From Ditylenchus dipsaci (lineage: Eukaryota > Nematoda > Chromadorea > Rhabditida > Anguinidae): a DNA stretch of 64,000 bases. The stretch lies in the NCBI GenBank assembly GCA_004194705.1, contig SADC01001145.1, positions 62,001 through 126,000 of the forward strand. Direction: 5' to 3'. Made by a program: the position numbers and the translations under genes. The notes under the pieces are model-generated. The model did not search any database, was not told where the DNA came from, and saw nothing but the letters and a program-made list of their open reading frames with translations. Below, one piece after another: positions 1 through 12,900 of the stretch (within the stretch, counting starts at the first letter, position 1; each line of letters opens with the position of its first letter).

Positions 1-1053
1 AAATACACTTGACTTTTTGCTGAAAAGTGAAAATATATAAAATTTTTTGTTGTACTCAAACTTTCATCTAATTTCTGACTCATCAAAAGGTCAGGATGTT
101 CGTGATTCAGTCATATTACTACAATACCCGGCGATCCTACATTGCATGAAACTATTTATTTATATGTATACACTTTATTATTGCATCGGTTTTCCATTTC
201 AAAAATAGCAAAAATAACCGAATGATATAACAGAAAATGTCAGTGCTTGGATGATGACGCTCTTTTGACCTGTGAGAGAGAGTGAGCGAGAATGCAAAAA
301 TTGTATCAATAGTCAGTGTGTGCGAGTGAGAACTGAAAAAACCCTATGAGTGAAAGTGAGATTTCGAAGTTTGCAAAAGGATAGTCCTAAATGTGTGCTT
401 TTGAATAACATACAACTTGCTTGAAGTCCAAAAAAAAGATAGACAGAAACGCTAAAAAAACCCAGTTTAAAACCATAAACTTTAAACCCATAAATTTAAA
501 CCCATAAACCCAGTTTAAAGAATAGTCCAGTTGAAGAATTGGTAATTAAAGAATGTGTGTAGAGCCGACAGGACATAAGGTTGAAAGGAGTGTTCTGATA
601 AAAAGCTCAGTTTTAACAAATAAGGCACGTATCAAAAAGTGCACAATATTGACAGATGGGACGGTCTTTACCACGGCAAAGACTGTGTGTACCAAACTAT
701 GCGTTTTATGGAGGATTTCACACTAAGCACGATGGCTGAAAAAAATTCGCAGATGGGATGGCTTCCAACAGGTTAAACAGCTTTTAATGTTGTTACTTAC
801 TTCTTTAACTCTCTTAGCCTTTTAGCAAATCCTTGGTTCCGACATAGAATTCGTGCTCAGCGTAGTCGATCACCTATGAAACGACTTTCAAAATATCAAA
901 ATAAGTGTCAAGTTTCTGCCCAAAACAATAAACATTAGAAATGGAAAATTTTGAGTTTTTCGGAAATAAAATATTCAATGCTTTATGGGGAATTTGACGG
1001 TACTGTAATAAACCATCGCCAAAGCCAACCCACTAGTTAGAATCTATTTAAGT
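1..1053. other. intergenic, no gene seen
   Basis: AT-rich sequence without a coding signature. The only structure is a short imperfect repeat of TTTAAACCCATAAA at about 461-520. Confidence 0.5.
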
Positions 1054-1210
1054 TACCGTATTTTCTCTAATAATGACCCCTCTCTAATAATGACCCCCCC
1101 TTATTTTTGACTAGGATTTCAGAGTTAAGGTCATTTTTGATTGACAATTTCGGAATTTTTGAGGGGTTGAAAAATAATGACCCGGGGTCATTATTAAAGA
1201 AAATACGGTA
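1054..1210. mobile_element. MITE with TACCGTATTTTCTCT ends
   Basis: The element opens with TACCGTATTTTCTCTAATAA and closes with the inverted form AGAAAATACGGTA, flanked by TA. Subterminal AATAATGACCCC repeats face each other. It has no coding capacity. TA flanks suggest the Tc1/mariner superfamily (inference). Relatives in this window are at 13055, 21329, 22923, 43944 and 51193, with one-ended fragments near 32575 and 45770. Confidence 0.8.
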
Positions 1211-2372
1211 GTTCTACTTTTGAATATTGCCAAGAATAAGCTTTGAGTCTACACACATTTTTTGAGCAGTTTTTGTCTGGCTTCTCGATCTTTAATTTTC
1301 CAAATGTTTTTTTGAAGATCTTTTACAACATTGCGTGCATTGGAAGTGCTTGTGTGAGAGCAATCCAAACTTTAGAGTTTGGCAAACTGTTTTTTATATT
1401 GTATATTCATATTATTATTTTTTATTGCTTAATTTGTTGTATTGTCTATTCGCAGTCGACCATTTAAGACAAGCCTGGTATTTCCATTATTGAAACAAAC
1501 TTTAAATTTTTTTTCTAAAATTAGTTCCACCCACCTGTAAGTACTAACTTTAGAATACGGGGTCTGGTTATTAGATTATGAAAAATATTGGTTTGCCAAG
1601 AAAAATAATTCCCCAACATTGTTAAAATTTGCAGCCTATCATGCTATTTTTTACAATTTCTTCAATAAAGTTTTACAATGTGCAACACAGAGATATTAGT
1701 TGTCATTTCCGATTCTGATTGATGGAACCCATCAGAAACCCTGATTCACTTTCTACTTAATTAGACTTTTGTAGACTTTTGGGATACTGGAGATGCATTC
1801 AATATCGGTGTCATGTTTTCTAGAGGCCATGATGAACCATTGGTTAAAATCTGGCCTGATCATCAACCTTGAAGAACTCTATCAGGTCGTCGAAAATTGG
1901 GCAGAGAAAACGTGGCAAAAGAAAATTTGCCAGAAACGAAATTTGCAGAATCACATTTCACGAAATTTGCCAAATTGAAATTTGACAAGAGTAGGTTTTG
2001 CAAAAAAGTAATAGGGTAACAGTTTACAGTTGCGAAAACTTTTTCGAATGAAATTCACGTTTTTGTTTTTTGTATTACTTTCTTTTTTCGTAATTTTCTG
2101 TGGTGAAATACTGAAACATGCCTCAGCTTAACTTCATCCAACTTGACTGTCACAACTCGCTAAGAAAGTCAAACTTAGGCTAGATCACCTAAGTTTAATG
2201 ATTTTTACCGACCTTTTTATTTAGCTGGGACTCCCAACTTCGATTTTAAGTCAGCTCTGATTAAAGAGCTAACAGCAGCTTAAATTCCACTTAGTTGAAT
2301 TTTAATTAAGTCCCGGCACACATCCAGAAAAAATTATTCCGGAAACAAGCATAACTTCAGGTTTATTCTGCA
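1211..2372. other. intergenic, no gene seen
   Basis: AT-rich. A few short open frames lack splice context or recognisable motifs. A small cluster of CGAAATTTGCCA-like units lies at about 1920-1985. Confidence 0.4.
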
Positions 2373-2775
2373 ATGGCTTGTTCACGTTGTTAGAGTTAGA
2401 GTTCGAGTTAGAGTTAGAGTTCGGGTAAAAGGTGTTCATGTAACCAAAAACCCAAACTCTAACTCGAGGGTGTTCACGTACATCGAGTTAGAGTTCGAGG
2501 TCGAGCTTGAAAATTTTCATGTATATAGCTTAGATAGCTCACAATCTCACCTCAATGCCGTCTAAAGCCACTAAAAGTTAGTTTTTAGGGGGTTTACTAA
2601 AATAAAATTCAAGTTATGTGTATGAGCACCTTCAAATCCAACCTTGAACTCTAACTCTAACTCGAGGTACGTGAACACCCTCGAGTTAGAGTTAGAGTTC
2701 GGATCAGAGGTGTTCACGTAACCAAAAACCCGAACTCGAACTGTAACTCTAACTCGAACAACGTGAACAAGCCAT
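2373..2775. mobile_element. foldback element with GAGTTAGAGTTCG arms
   Basis: Inverted ends read ATGGCTTGTTCACGTTG and CAACGTGAACAAGCCAT. Both arms are built from short GAGTTA/GAGTTCG repeats, interrupted by GGTGTTCACGTAACCAAAA segments. The non-repetitive centre includes GCCACTAAAAGTTAGTTTT. A related element lies at 20772-21117, and a solo arm fragment lies near 19070. No gene is seen inside. Confidence 0.75.
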
Positions 2776-3962
2776 AAGATTCGTTCAAAATGGCTTACCA
2801 CTCTAGCTGCCCAGTCAAAATTACAAACCATAAAAATTAAAATTTTTTCTGACGGGCTTCACAATTGACCCACATGTGAAAATCTTAAATAATAAATAAA
2901 TCTCATTTTCATGTAATCTCGGTTTTATTTACGATCCTGAGCTATCGTGCACGCCAATCGAAAAATCATTGGAGTGTTTGTTTTCGGGCTTACTTCTGTA
3001 ACACGCCTTTCAGTCAACTCAGCTTAGGAGCCCAAGGCCATTTGAAAAAATCTTTGATCCCACAAAGTGATTTGGCTGAGGCGTGTGTTCTGAAATTGTT
3101 CCCTTTTTCACGCTGAGCTTGACTTAAAATTGCACTTGGTTGAGAGTTAGCGCAGAAAAGTTTGTTTGTAGTTACGTTAGAAAATTAGTTGCTTTTGGTA
3201 AAGTTAGTTGCTTTTGGTAAAAAAGGGTGGAACTTAAGCTAGAGTTTGCTCTTAAAAAAGTTTTTTTGAAATGATTAGAAGTCAATTTTCCCTGCCCGGC
3301 GTCATAAGTAAGTCAACCAAAATTTTTTTGGCGGCTGATAGAACTGACTATAGAAATGGCCAAATTTGCAAAAACACCTTCAGTAAAATCAGCTTGTGGG
3401 ACCGAGGCCATTTTTTCCCATAAAAATTTAAAAAAAACCTTTTTTCTCCCAAAGTAAATGTGACTAAAAGTGTGTTTCGAAGTTGCTTCATAAAAGTAAG
3501 CTCAGCCGTATACATGTATATTACGCAACCCTGTAAAACTACTTTCAACTCTCGTTTTTATCTAAACCCCTATAAATCTTCTAGCTAATTGTAACCAAAA
3601 AAGGTGTCTGCTCCACTCTTAGACCACCCTTTTTCATGTAAATCCAAATCGATGCCCTTTTCGACAAGTCAGCAGAATTGTCAATCAAAAAACTAGCTGG
3701 CTTACATTATTAATGCATTGCTTGGTAACACCGCCCAATAACTTTCTTTAAAAACAGAAAAAGTATTTTCCAGTGCAAATCTTGTGCCTGTTCATTAGCA
3801 GTTGTAGGCGGATTATGAAGCTAATATAACATTTTTTTTGTCAGCTTATAAATCTAGGCGAAAATAATAATTATTTTAAAAAAAATGTAAGCATTGGTTT
3901 AGACGCCCCAACTATATAATATAGATTATACTAAGGCTATTTTTGTGTTGTATATATTGGCC
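2776..3962. other. upstream region of the GPCR gene
   Basis: No convincing gene. It holds two diverged copies (about 3010-3110 and 3380-3500) of a dispersed unit carrying AGCTTGTGGGACCGAGGCC, recognisable elsewhere as CCTTGGTCCC..AAGCTGATTTT. A promoter for the downstream receptor may lie at about 3910-3950, where the sequence is TATATAATATAGATTATA, but this is weak. Confidence 0.4.
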
Positions 3963-6900
3963 ATGTATTCTTTGGTGGACACTGGAGTTGCAACCACCTC
4001 TTGGGGCTCTGAAGGCGTCCTATTATCTACATTTGCTCCTATTGTTACTGTTGCAGGCTCTAGATCAATACCTACGACTACTACTTCAGTGCCAGCCGCT
4101 ACAGAGGCTGCCTATAACGATGAAGACTATTTGAATGGTGGGTTTTCAAGTTTTTTTGATAAGAATTTCTTGCCAACTTAGAGAACGTAGGTTCCAAAAT
4201 ATTTAGGTTTTGTTGAGTTTCATAATCATTATTTTCACAAAAAATTCGGCGCTACTAGCAAAAAATTGGACCTATTTAAAATCGCTGTAAACACCCTTTG
4301 AAACAACAACTTCAGACTCACGTGTGGAAGTTGTGACTAAATAATGTCTTACGCTTTTCCCGGGTCTTAGGCATATATTTGAGTACTTTTTACCAAAATT
4401 TAAAAAACGAAAATAATTGGGTAGGAAAATCGCTAGCAGGACAAAAATTCTAAACTTGTGACATGTCAAACAGTTTCAATGTAATTTGTTCAACTTTCCG
4501 CAAATTTTGTTTACAAACCCAGCAAGAATTTTATTGTAGTTAATATGTATTCTGATTCGGGATCAAACAGTCATTACGCCCCGAGTTTAAAAACAAGAAT
4601 TATTCCGTGATAGCGTGTAATGGGGTTTCAAAAACTTTTGGAAGCCCCCAAGCTTGACCCAGACTTTCTGATGAATTGTGCAATGGACATCTTTAGGTGC
4701 TCACCTATCATTGACAATAGTCTGATCGGATTCAAAAATAAGGCTAAGGTGCCTGCCATACATGTGAGTATATGTTTTAGAAGTTTTTTTCTAATTAGTT
4801 CATAGGTTTCAATTTTTTTTTCAATTTTTTTTACGGCACGGCGATAATTCCGCGGGAGACAATTCCGCAAAGGACAATTCCGCGACAGATAATTCCGCGG
4901 TGGATAATTCCGTGAAATTTCAATTTTCGACGTCCCTGTTCGAAAAAACTGAAAATGTAGATAGCACATAGATCTTTTTCTTCACTTTTTTTTGCAAATA
5001 ATCGAAGTAATTCAGCTTAAATTTATCTCTTTTCAGCTCTCTCAGACGATGACTACATTGATTTTGTGGCCAATTTCCTGAGACCCACCTTTATAGAATG
5101 TTGCTTTGTGCTGGTATTCCTGATGCTGATGCTCGTAGGCATAGTGGGCAATTGCATGGTGGTGTGGGTGGTGTCCAGGAACAGGAGCATGGTAATTTTA
5201 CTACTCATTCAGACTAATTTCATTACTCAGCCTGCCCGTAAGTAAGTGAATTACTTGCCAATTAATTTATTTGTTGCCTACTTCCTTCAAACAATCAATT
5301 CTCTCAGACATTTTTTAAGCCAAAACAAAAGTGAAAAGTTATAAAAAATGAGTGTGTGAGTATTTTTGAATGCAGAGAAATTAGTCATGTATATAATCTC
5401 CTTTTACTTGCTCCTTTCCTTGTTGTTTGTACTGGCTTTAATGCACAGTTTTTTGGACGGAAATGACTCTTATGATAATGTACTTGCGACGTAAAAAGAG
5501 TAAATGAGCAACTAAAATACCAAAAAAAAAATATGTTGAAATTTTTTGAAAAATAATATTTGGCTTAATTTTAAATTTTTAAGTCTTTCAAAAAGTCAAA
5601 AATCGTATTTTTCTTGTTTAAAGAGTTTGTTGAGAGATTTTTTCGCAGATTCCCGAAGTTATATCACAAAGGGCTGCTATGTTTTCACAAGATGGCCTGA
5701 TAAATAAGGTAGACCGGGTCTCTACGAAGTTACCGAAAAACTATGATAATTATTATATTTTGGCTCTACTCGGCTTTAACACCATAAATTTAGAAAATAC
5801 TTTAACTTCATTGCGATTTCCGGGCGTTAGTGAAGAATCGGCTCTTAATTTTTCATCGAAAAAATCTACTAGGGGCGGCTAGGCATATCTATGAAAAAAA
5901 ATCACTAGACGAACCGAGGCTAAAATATGGACCGATTCTCCACAAGTGCCCAATTTCGATATTAATCAGTTTAACCTACTTTTTTGGTCTCGTAACATCT
6001 TGATCAAAATAGAACTTTTTTTGGTAGTAATTATAATAGGCTGTATGTGAAAACTCCCGACAAATGTGTGAAATTTCCCGACTAATTAATTAATTTTCCC
6101 GACAATTTTTAAAACGAACATATCTCAGTGTTTTTTTATCATTTTTTTATTTTTTTTAGACCAGCATGAAGCCCTACTCTTCTAGATTCTAATGAGCCAT
6201 CAAACAAATTGTTAAAATTTAAAAAACACTGAGAAAAATAGTTCACATAAAACAAGGAGTTGTTGTATAAAACCAACTTTTCTCAGTGTTTTTGAAATTT
6301 TAACAATTTGTTTGATGGCTCATTAGAAACTAGAAGAGTAGGGCTGCATGCTGGTCTAAAAAAATAAAAAAAATGATAAGAAAACACTGAGATATGTTCG
6401 TTTTAATAATTTGTCGGGAAAATTAATTAATTAGTTGGGAAATTTCACACATTTGTCGAGAGTTTTCAATTTGATCCATTATAATATTAAACACTCAAAT
6501 TGGGACAGCAATGTAAAAAACTTTTAATTAAATGAAAAAAACAGGATCTTGAGTGGGCATAAGCGATTAATAGTTCTTGCCCATTTTTTGGTAAAAAATA
6601 CGGATTGTAATTAGATGGCTCTTCGCCTATGACTTTGAAAGTCGGAAGTAAAAAGAGCAATTATTATAATTTTGTGAGATCATGATGGTTAAAGTGGCCC
6701 TAAATGTGTGGTGTGGCCTCGAAAAAATATGCATTGGTCCATCTGCTGTGTTTTTTTGCTAAAAAATCAATATTTGCCTTGGTCCTTCCAGCTGAATTTT
6801 TACAAAAAAATTACTTTTCGCCCAAAAAAGATCGAAATAAACTTTCTGTTTTAGAAATTCTCATAAACAAGACCACCCGGTAGATAGATTGTAATATTAG

Positions 6901-9900
6901 CGATTTGTTGGCTGCAGCACTACCGAAAACAACATTTCATATTAAAAGGATTGGTATAGTTACCGGTGGATAGAAAAAGACTCAAACACACAAACTAAAA
7001 CCGAAAATTAACCGAAAACAAAAATTTATGATTTTCGAAACTATGAGAAAAAAAATTAAAAAAATCAGGGAGGAACCAAGGCATATTTTGTTTTCTGGGG
7101 CCACAGCAATACAAAAAAACCGCTAAAGTTAAGAAAATAGTTTCCACTTAAGTAGAGAACACACCCTAGAAATTGCTTTGGTCCCGCAAGCTGATTTTTT
7201 TAACATTATATATTTTTAACTCACATTGTTGAATGAAATTTCACAAATGTATTTTAAAATGGAAATTAAAAATAGGTTAAATAACAAAAACAAAAATTCG
7301 TAAAAAAATTAGCGTGGGGAACCAAGAAAAATTTTGGGCTTCGTTCGTGACAGTTTCGAAATAAATATTCTGTGTTTGGTATATAATTCCGTAAACATTT
7401 GACTCAGATAGACTAAAAATCACTTTTTGGTATTTAATGTGAAAATCACGATTTTCGCTTAGTCGACCCCGTTGTTTTGACAACCTGTGACAAAAATAAA
7501 TTTTTGGACCCTTCTTTCAAACCGAATTTTATTTCCGGAAGCCGAAAAAAGGGGCAGAAGAAGAGTAGGGTAGTTCAATATGAGAGAAAAAATTTGCAAA
7601 TATTTGCCAAACAACTCCAAGGATTTTTCTTCAATTTGTTTTCCTCAATTTGAATTTTCCCACTCTTCTCCTGTCCACAAAAAACCTACAGCCTTTATGA
7701 ATTTTGTTGTGAACCCCATCAAAAAGTACTGGTCAATCCGAGTTGGTTGCCGAACTTTTCTAACAACCTGATAATAGCCGAGCTCACCAAGTTTTGATGA
7801 ATTTAAATTTATAGTTCTGGATTTTATTTTGTAGGTGCAAAAAGTTCGTTCCTACCATGGTTTGACAATTTTTCACCTCTGTTTTTAAGAACATTTACCG
7901 GAGCTGATTCGCCAGCCTTGCCACAAGCCTCGCGAGGATTCCAATTCCGCCAGTCGTCTCTTTAAAGGGGGTGGGGGACACTTGGGGGTTGAGAAATGGT
8001 TTTGTCAACCTGATGAAAAACCCAGTCATTGGTTGCAAAAACTTTTTCACCATATAAAATTATTTATTTGATTTTATGATGGGTTTCGCTACATTATTCG
8101 ACAATATTTAGTGAAACTCATCATAAAATCAAATAAATAATTTTATATTTAATTTTATAATTTATATTTAATTTTATAAAATAATTTTATATATTATAAA
8201 TGTTTTTGCAACCCGTCAATGGGTTTTTCATTAGGTTAACCAACCCATTTCTCAATCCCCCCAACTGCCCCCCCCTTAAAATGACGACAGTTTTAACGAA
8301 AAGACCTGATTTACTAGACCCTTTCGATTAGTATATCATCATTTTCAAAAAAAGGCCAGACTATATCGAGAGGCACGTGTCTTTTCGGCAAAAAAACTTT
8401 CCATTCACAAAAATGATAAACAGAATCGAAATGTTCGCGATGTTACTGATTAGACTGATGACGCAGATTTGGTAAAAATATTCAAAAATAGATTTAAAAA
8501 AAGTGTCCAACCTTAGGTGGAAACAAACTTTTTGGACCTACTCATTGAAATTTTCCCACTGCATAAGAGTAGACTGTAACCTTTTTTCAACTTTTTTTCA
8601 TTTTTAAAATAGGTCATCCAGACAATTATTTGTTGCTTTTGATACTTGTCTGTGTCTAAAATATCATCACCAACTTAGAAATATTGTTGCGCCGCCAAAA
8701 GAAAAAATTCAAGCGGATGTGGACTGTCATTCAAAGAATTAGGGAGTTGGCGTGCCCAAAAGTAGGCTAGCAGGAAGGAAATGCATCTTCCGGATTCAGC
8801 TGAAATATTTTCCGAAAAATTCTTTTTTAAGTTTATGTTATGCTTAACTGGTTTAATACTCAATACTCAGTATTTAGCCAAGTTTTAAGCAATTGGAGGA
8901 GACTTCTTCTTTTCATAGAAGTATTTATGCACACGTCATTTCCTTCTAATTAGCTGAAGACGACACAAAAAATGTCTGGGATGAAATTTAACTTGGCTTA
9001 TTATAGTTTGTACTCTTAAAGAAGCTCAAGCACTTTTTAAAATATCTAAAAATAATTCTTTTAAATTTTTTTGTGAGGGACATAGTATTCCGTTAAGTTC
9101 AAAAAGGCGGAAAATGTCTTACGAAAAAGTACGTAAAAGCAAGAGCGAAAGAATGACAGCAAAGACTAAGGCCGTTCTTTTCGGTCTAATCAACCAGAAT
9201 AATCACTATTTTGTGTTTTTTAGGTAAAAAAGGGCAAAGGCTAGAGCTACTTTTCTCTCTACGAAAATTTGAATATATACAGTAGAAGGCTAGGTCATAT
9301 TTGCGCCAAAAGTTATTTGCCAAACGTATGTTTTTCCAAAACGACATTTCGTCTTCTATTTGACGTTGTTCTGTTTTTTTTGCCAAAATGACATGCATTC
9401 CCGACCAAGTTTGATCTAATTTTAACGTTTATACAACGAGAAAAAAGACGAACTCAAAAAGCGAGACATAAAAGAAATCGATGGCGCAAATGTCGTTATT
9501 GCAAATACAGGGTGTCTCAAAAGTATTGGGTATAATTTTGAAAATTCACGAAAAATTTGTCTGAATATCTAATTTTTTGAAATTTTTCTTGTTCTGTCCT
9601 ATAAACCATTTTCTTCTTAATAGAAATGAGATAACAATGAAAATGAACTTTCAGTGTTCTCAAAATCATATTTTGTGGAGATTCCTGAAAAAAAAATCGG
9701 GAATTGTCCGGGCAATAGGCTACGTACTCAAAATTTTTTAAAAATACCCAATACTTTTGAGACAGCCTCTAGCTTTTGGCGCAAATATCATGAAACCCAG
9801 TGGAACAGGTCCTGATGTCAGGGCAAAAGAACACAGTAATGGGACTTGTGGTGGTGTGAGGTTATCGTACATAACGAACGTTATATATGACAGACGGCTA

Positions 9901-12900
9901 AGACCGGTCCCTACGTGTCCGTTATACAATATAGAGCGTCGACTGTACCTTTTTGTAAAAGGTTGCGAAAATTTTGGTTGCTAAAGATCACAACTTTCAA
10001 AGAGTTTCGAAATTAAGTTTTTTGAAGAAAATAATTTAATATGTAAAACTCATGAAACATACGAATTTTTTCGTTTTTTGACTTGATTCCTCAAAAATAA
10101 AAATAAAAACAAAATAAAAAAGAAATAAAATTTCTTAGGCTCAGCCATTAGGCTTAGGCTTTGGCCTACGCTTTCGGCCTAAAGCTTAAGGGACAATACT
10201 GATGAAAGTTTTTCGGGCGGGATGGAGAGCGCTTGGGGTATATATTCTAGTAGAATCGTGTCTTTTTATGAACATTGTGCAACCCATCATAAAGTGATGG
10301 CCACTATAAATCAGCACCAGTGTTTCCGAAACTTAAGCTCAAGGTCAAGGTCAAACTCAACGTAAACCTTGAGTTCAGTAAACTCAAGGTCATTTTTCTC
10401 GATTTTTTGTAGGAAAAATGGGACTGAATTTTTTTCCCTATACCCTGAAGTCAAGTTTTTGCGCTAAACAAAACGTACTTTTTCAGAATTTCGATCACCT
10501 TGAGTTTACCTTGACTTTGACCCTGCTAAACTCAAGGTGATTTTCGGTCTAAAAATGGCTATATCTCATCTTTAAAAAAAGATATCGAAATTGTGAAAAG
10601 TACGTTTTGTTAAGCGCAAAATCTTGACTTCAGGGTATAGGGAAAAAATTCAGTCCCATTTTTCCTACAAAAAATCGAGAAAAAACGACCTTGACTTTAC
10701 TAAACTCAAGGTTTACCTTGAGTTTGACCTCGAGCTTGAGTTTCGGAAACACTGCTCAGGACCCATCACAAAATATTAGTCATTCTACCTAATGTTCAGA
10801 AAACCTTGAAATGCTATCAAACGGGTGTCTTAATCCTAATTTGTAATTCAGGTTTCGGATTCAAATTGTATCGCAAAATTGTGTTGATTTTCATCTTTGC
10901 TTTTTCTTTGTCTGAAATGATTTATAAATTTTGCTATTCAAATTTTTCACTCGCATGCTAAATTATGTGCATATTGCAGTGGACATCCATGAACCTGTTC
11001 TTAACAAATCTAGCGCTGTCCGATCTTCTTGTGCTTGTGTTCTGTCTACCACCGACAGTGATCAACGATGTGACCAAGACTTTCTGGTTTTCGGCGCCTT
11101 TCTGCAAGGCTATGCTCTTTTTCAGGTTTGCAACATCAAAAGTATTTGAGTTCAATATGTTTTGTTTCTTATGATTTATGATTGGTTTGTTGGGGAGTAG
11201 GAGGAGGGAATTAAGTGCTTAGTGATGATTTGTAGTGCTTGCTGAAACAGCCTGAAGCAAACTAGGGAACAAAAATGTGTGTTTTCTTGAGCTTTTGCAA
11301 ACCAGGAACTTAATTTAGTTAAAAAAATCAATAGAAAACAAGGTATAGAGCATAAAATTTTTTGTAACACATAGTCAAGATTAAAAATTAGCTCGAAGGA
11401 ACGACCTACAAAAAGAGTTAAGACCAAAAAATGAGGGGCATCATTCTCAAGTAGGGTCGACATTTTCCTTATTTCTCTGTGAGTATTTTCAATCAGTATT
11501 ACTGATTTGTAGGCCATCAAATACATAACCCGCAGGAGAGGCGAGGGGGAGTCTCCAAACAAAAATCAAGTTATAGATAATGTGTGTTCGACCAAATTTG
11601 TACGTATTTGATGCTATTTTCGGAAACTTATCAATAAATAAATATTCTTATTTTATATATAAAAATCGAGTTTGGCAGAAAGTGGCCTAGTAAAAATGAC
11701 CAACCCATATTTTTTTTGTCACGCCAAAAAGTGTTTTCGACACAAGACTTTCTTGACCACCCAATAATTGTTTTGTTGCAGAACTGTTCAGTGTATGTGA
11801 GTGTGCTAACCCTAATCTGCATATCGGTGGAAAGGTGGAAAGCCATCTCCAATCCCTTGGCCATTCCATTCTGGAGGACACATCAAGTAATCTGTGTGCT
11901 CTGGCTGATCTCCGGCACCTTGTCCATCCCAGAGCCTCTCACCCTCAAAATATACTCTGCTGATTATGCACGCAAAAACCTTTCTACAACTGTGAGTTTC
12001 AGGGCTTTAATCTGGATCTACTATGTATGGTACTTAATATTTTAAAGTTTCGGGCGAAAATTCAAGATTCATGGATATTGATAAAATACGAACTGGCAGG
12101 GGCAGTATGCTTTTGTGCAGGTTTTCTGTGATTCATTGGTTCATTGGCCTGCAACGCTATTTTTAACTAATTTCAAGGATAGTAATAGGGTTGTCTGGGG
12201 TAATGATGTTTCGAGCCGTCGATGATGTTTCTCTATGTAGTGGGTTTCGCAGCACTTTTTAAAAACAGTTTTAAAATCATCATTTCTGGCCATTCCAAAA
12301 TCATTTTTTTACTGTTTTGCAGAGAAAAAATCGGTCTACAAAATGATGACAAAACAATGTTCGAAAAAGCAGAGAATAAGATTTGAGAAGCGTTTTAAAA
12401 AGTCTTGTGCAACCCAACAATTAATCGACGGCTCGAAACGGCACCCCTGACGACCCTAGATAATAACGTGAGATAATAACGCTATAGCTGGCAAAGTCAA
12501 GCAATTTCAGCATTTTGTGTCCAGTATCCATAAACAATTGGTCTCAAGTTGACGGGTTTCACAACAACATTAATTTTTCCAGAAATTTCGACTTCGAATT
12601 TCTTATGATTCTTTTGGCTTTTTTTTATTACTGCCACAAAATGCTCAGCGTTGCAAATTTCGCGCTGATATTTCAAATAATTTGATCACAAAAGGCCTGA
12701 CTTACCACCTGACATTACTATCCCAGGGTTCAGCGAATTCGGCATCGAAAATTCCAAATCAACCATTTCGGGGGATCGAACTGAGAATCGAATTTGCAGG
12801 GGTGTGGGTTATCTACGGGGTGCAGGCTATCTGAGGGGTGCGGGTTAAACGCGGGAATTTAGGGTATATACGTTTGATGCTAAATGTGCCTGGGTGTTCT

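Noticed and set aside
2373..2775. Telomere-like (TTAGAG)n repeat as an interstitial telomere
   Set aside because: The units alternate with GAGTTCG and occur in inverted arms with a unique centre, so they are parts of a foldback element.
5679..5882. 67-codon frame after the TM1 exon as an additional GPCR exon
   Set aside because: Hydrophilic, no helix or receptor motif; the phase-compatible TM2 exon is at 10980.
11176..11562. 128-codon open frame on the minus strand inside GPCR intron 3
   Set aside because: No domain, no splice context, biased by AT-rich composition; antisense inside a well-supported intron.
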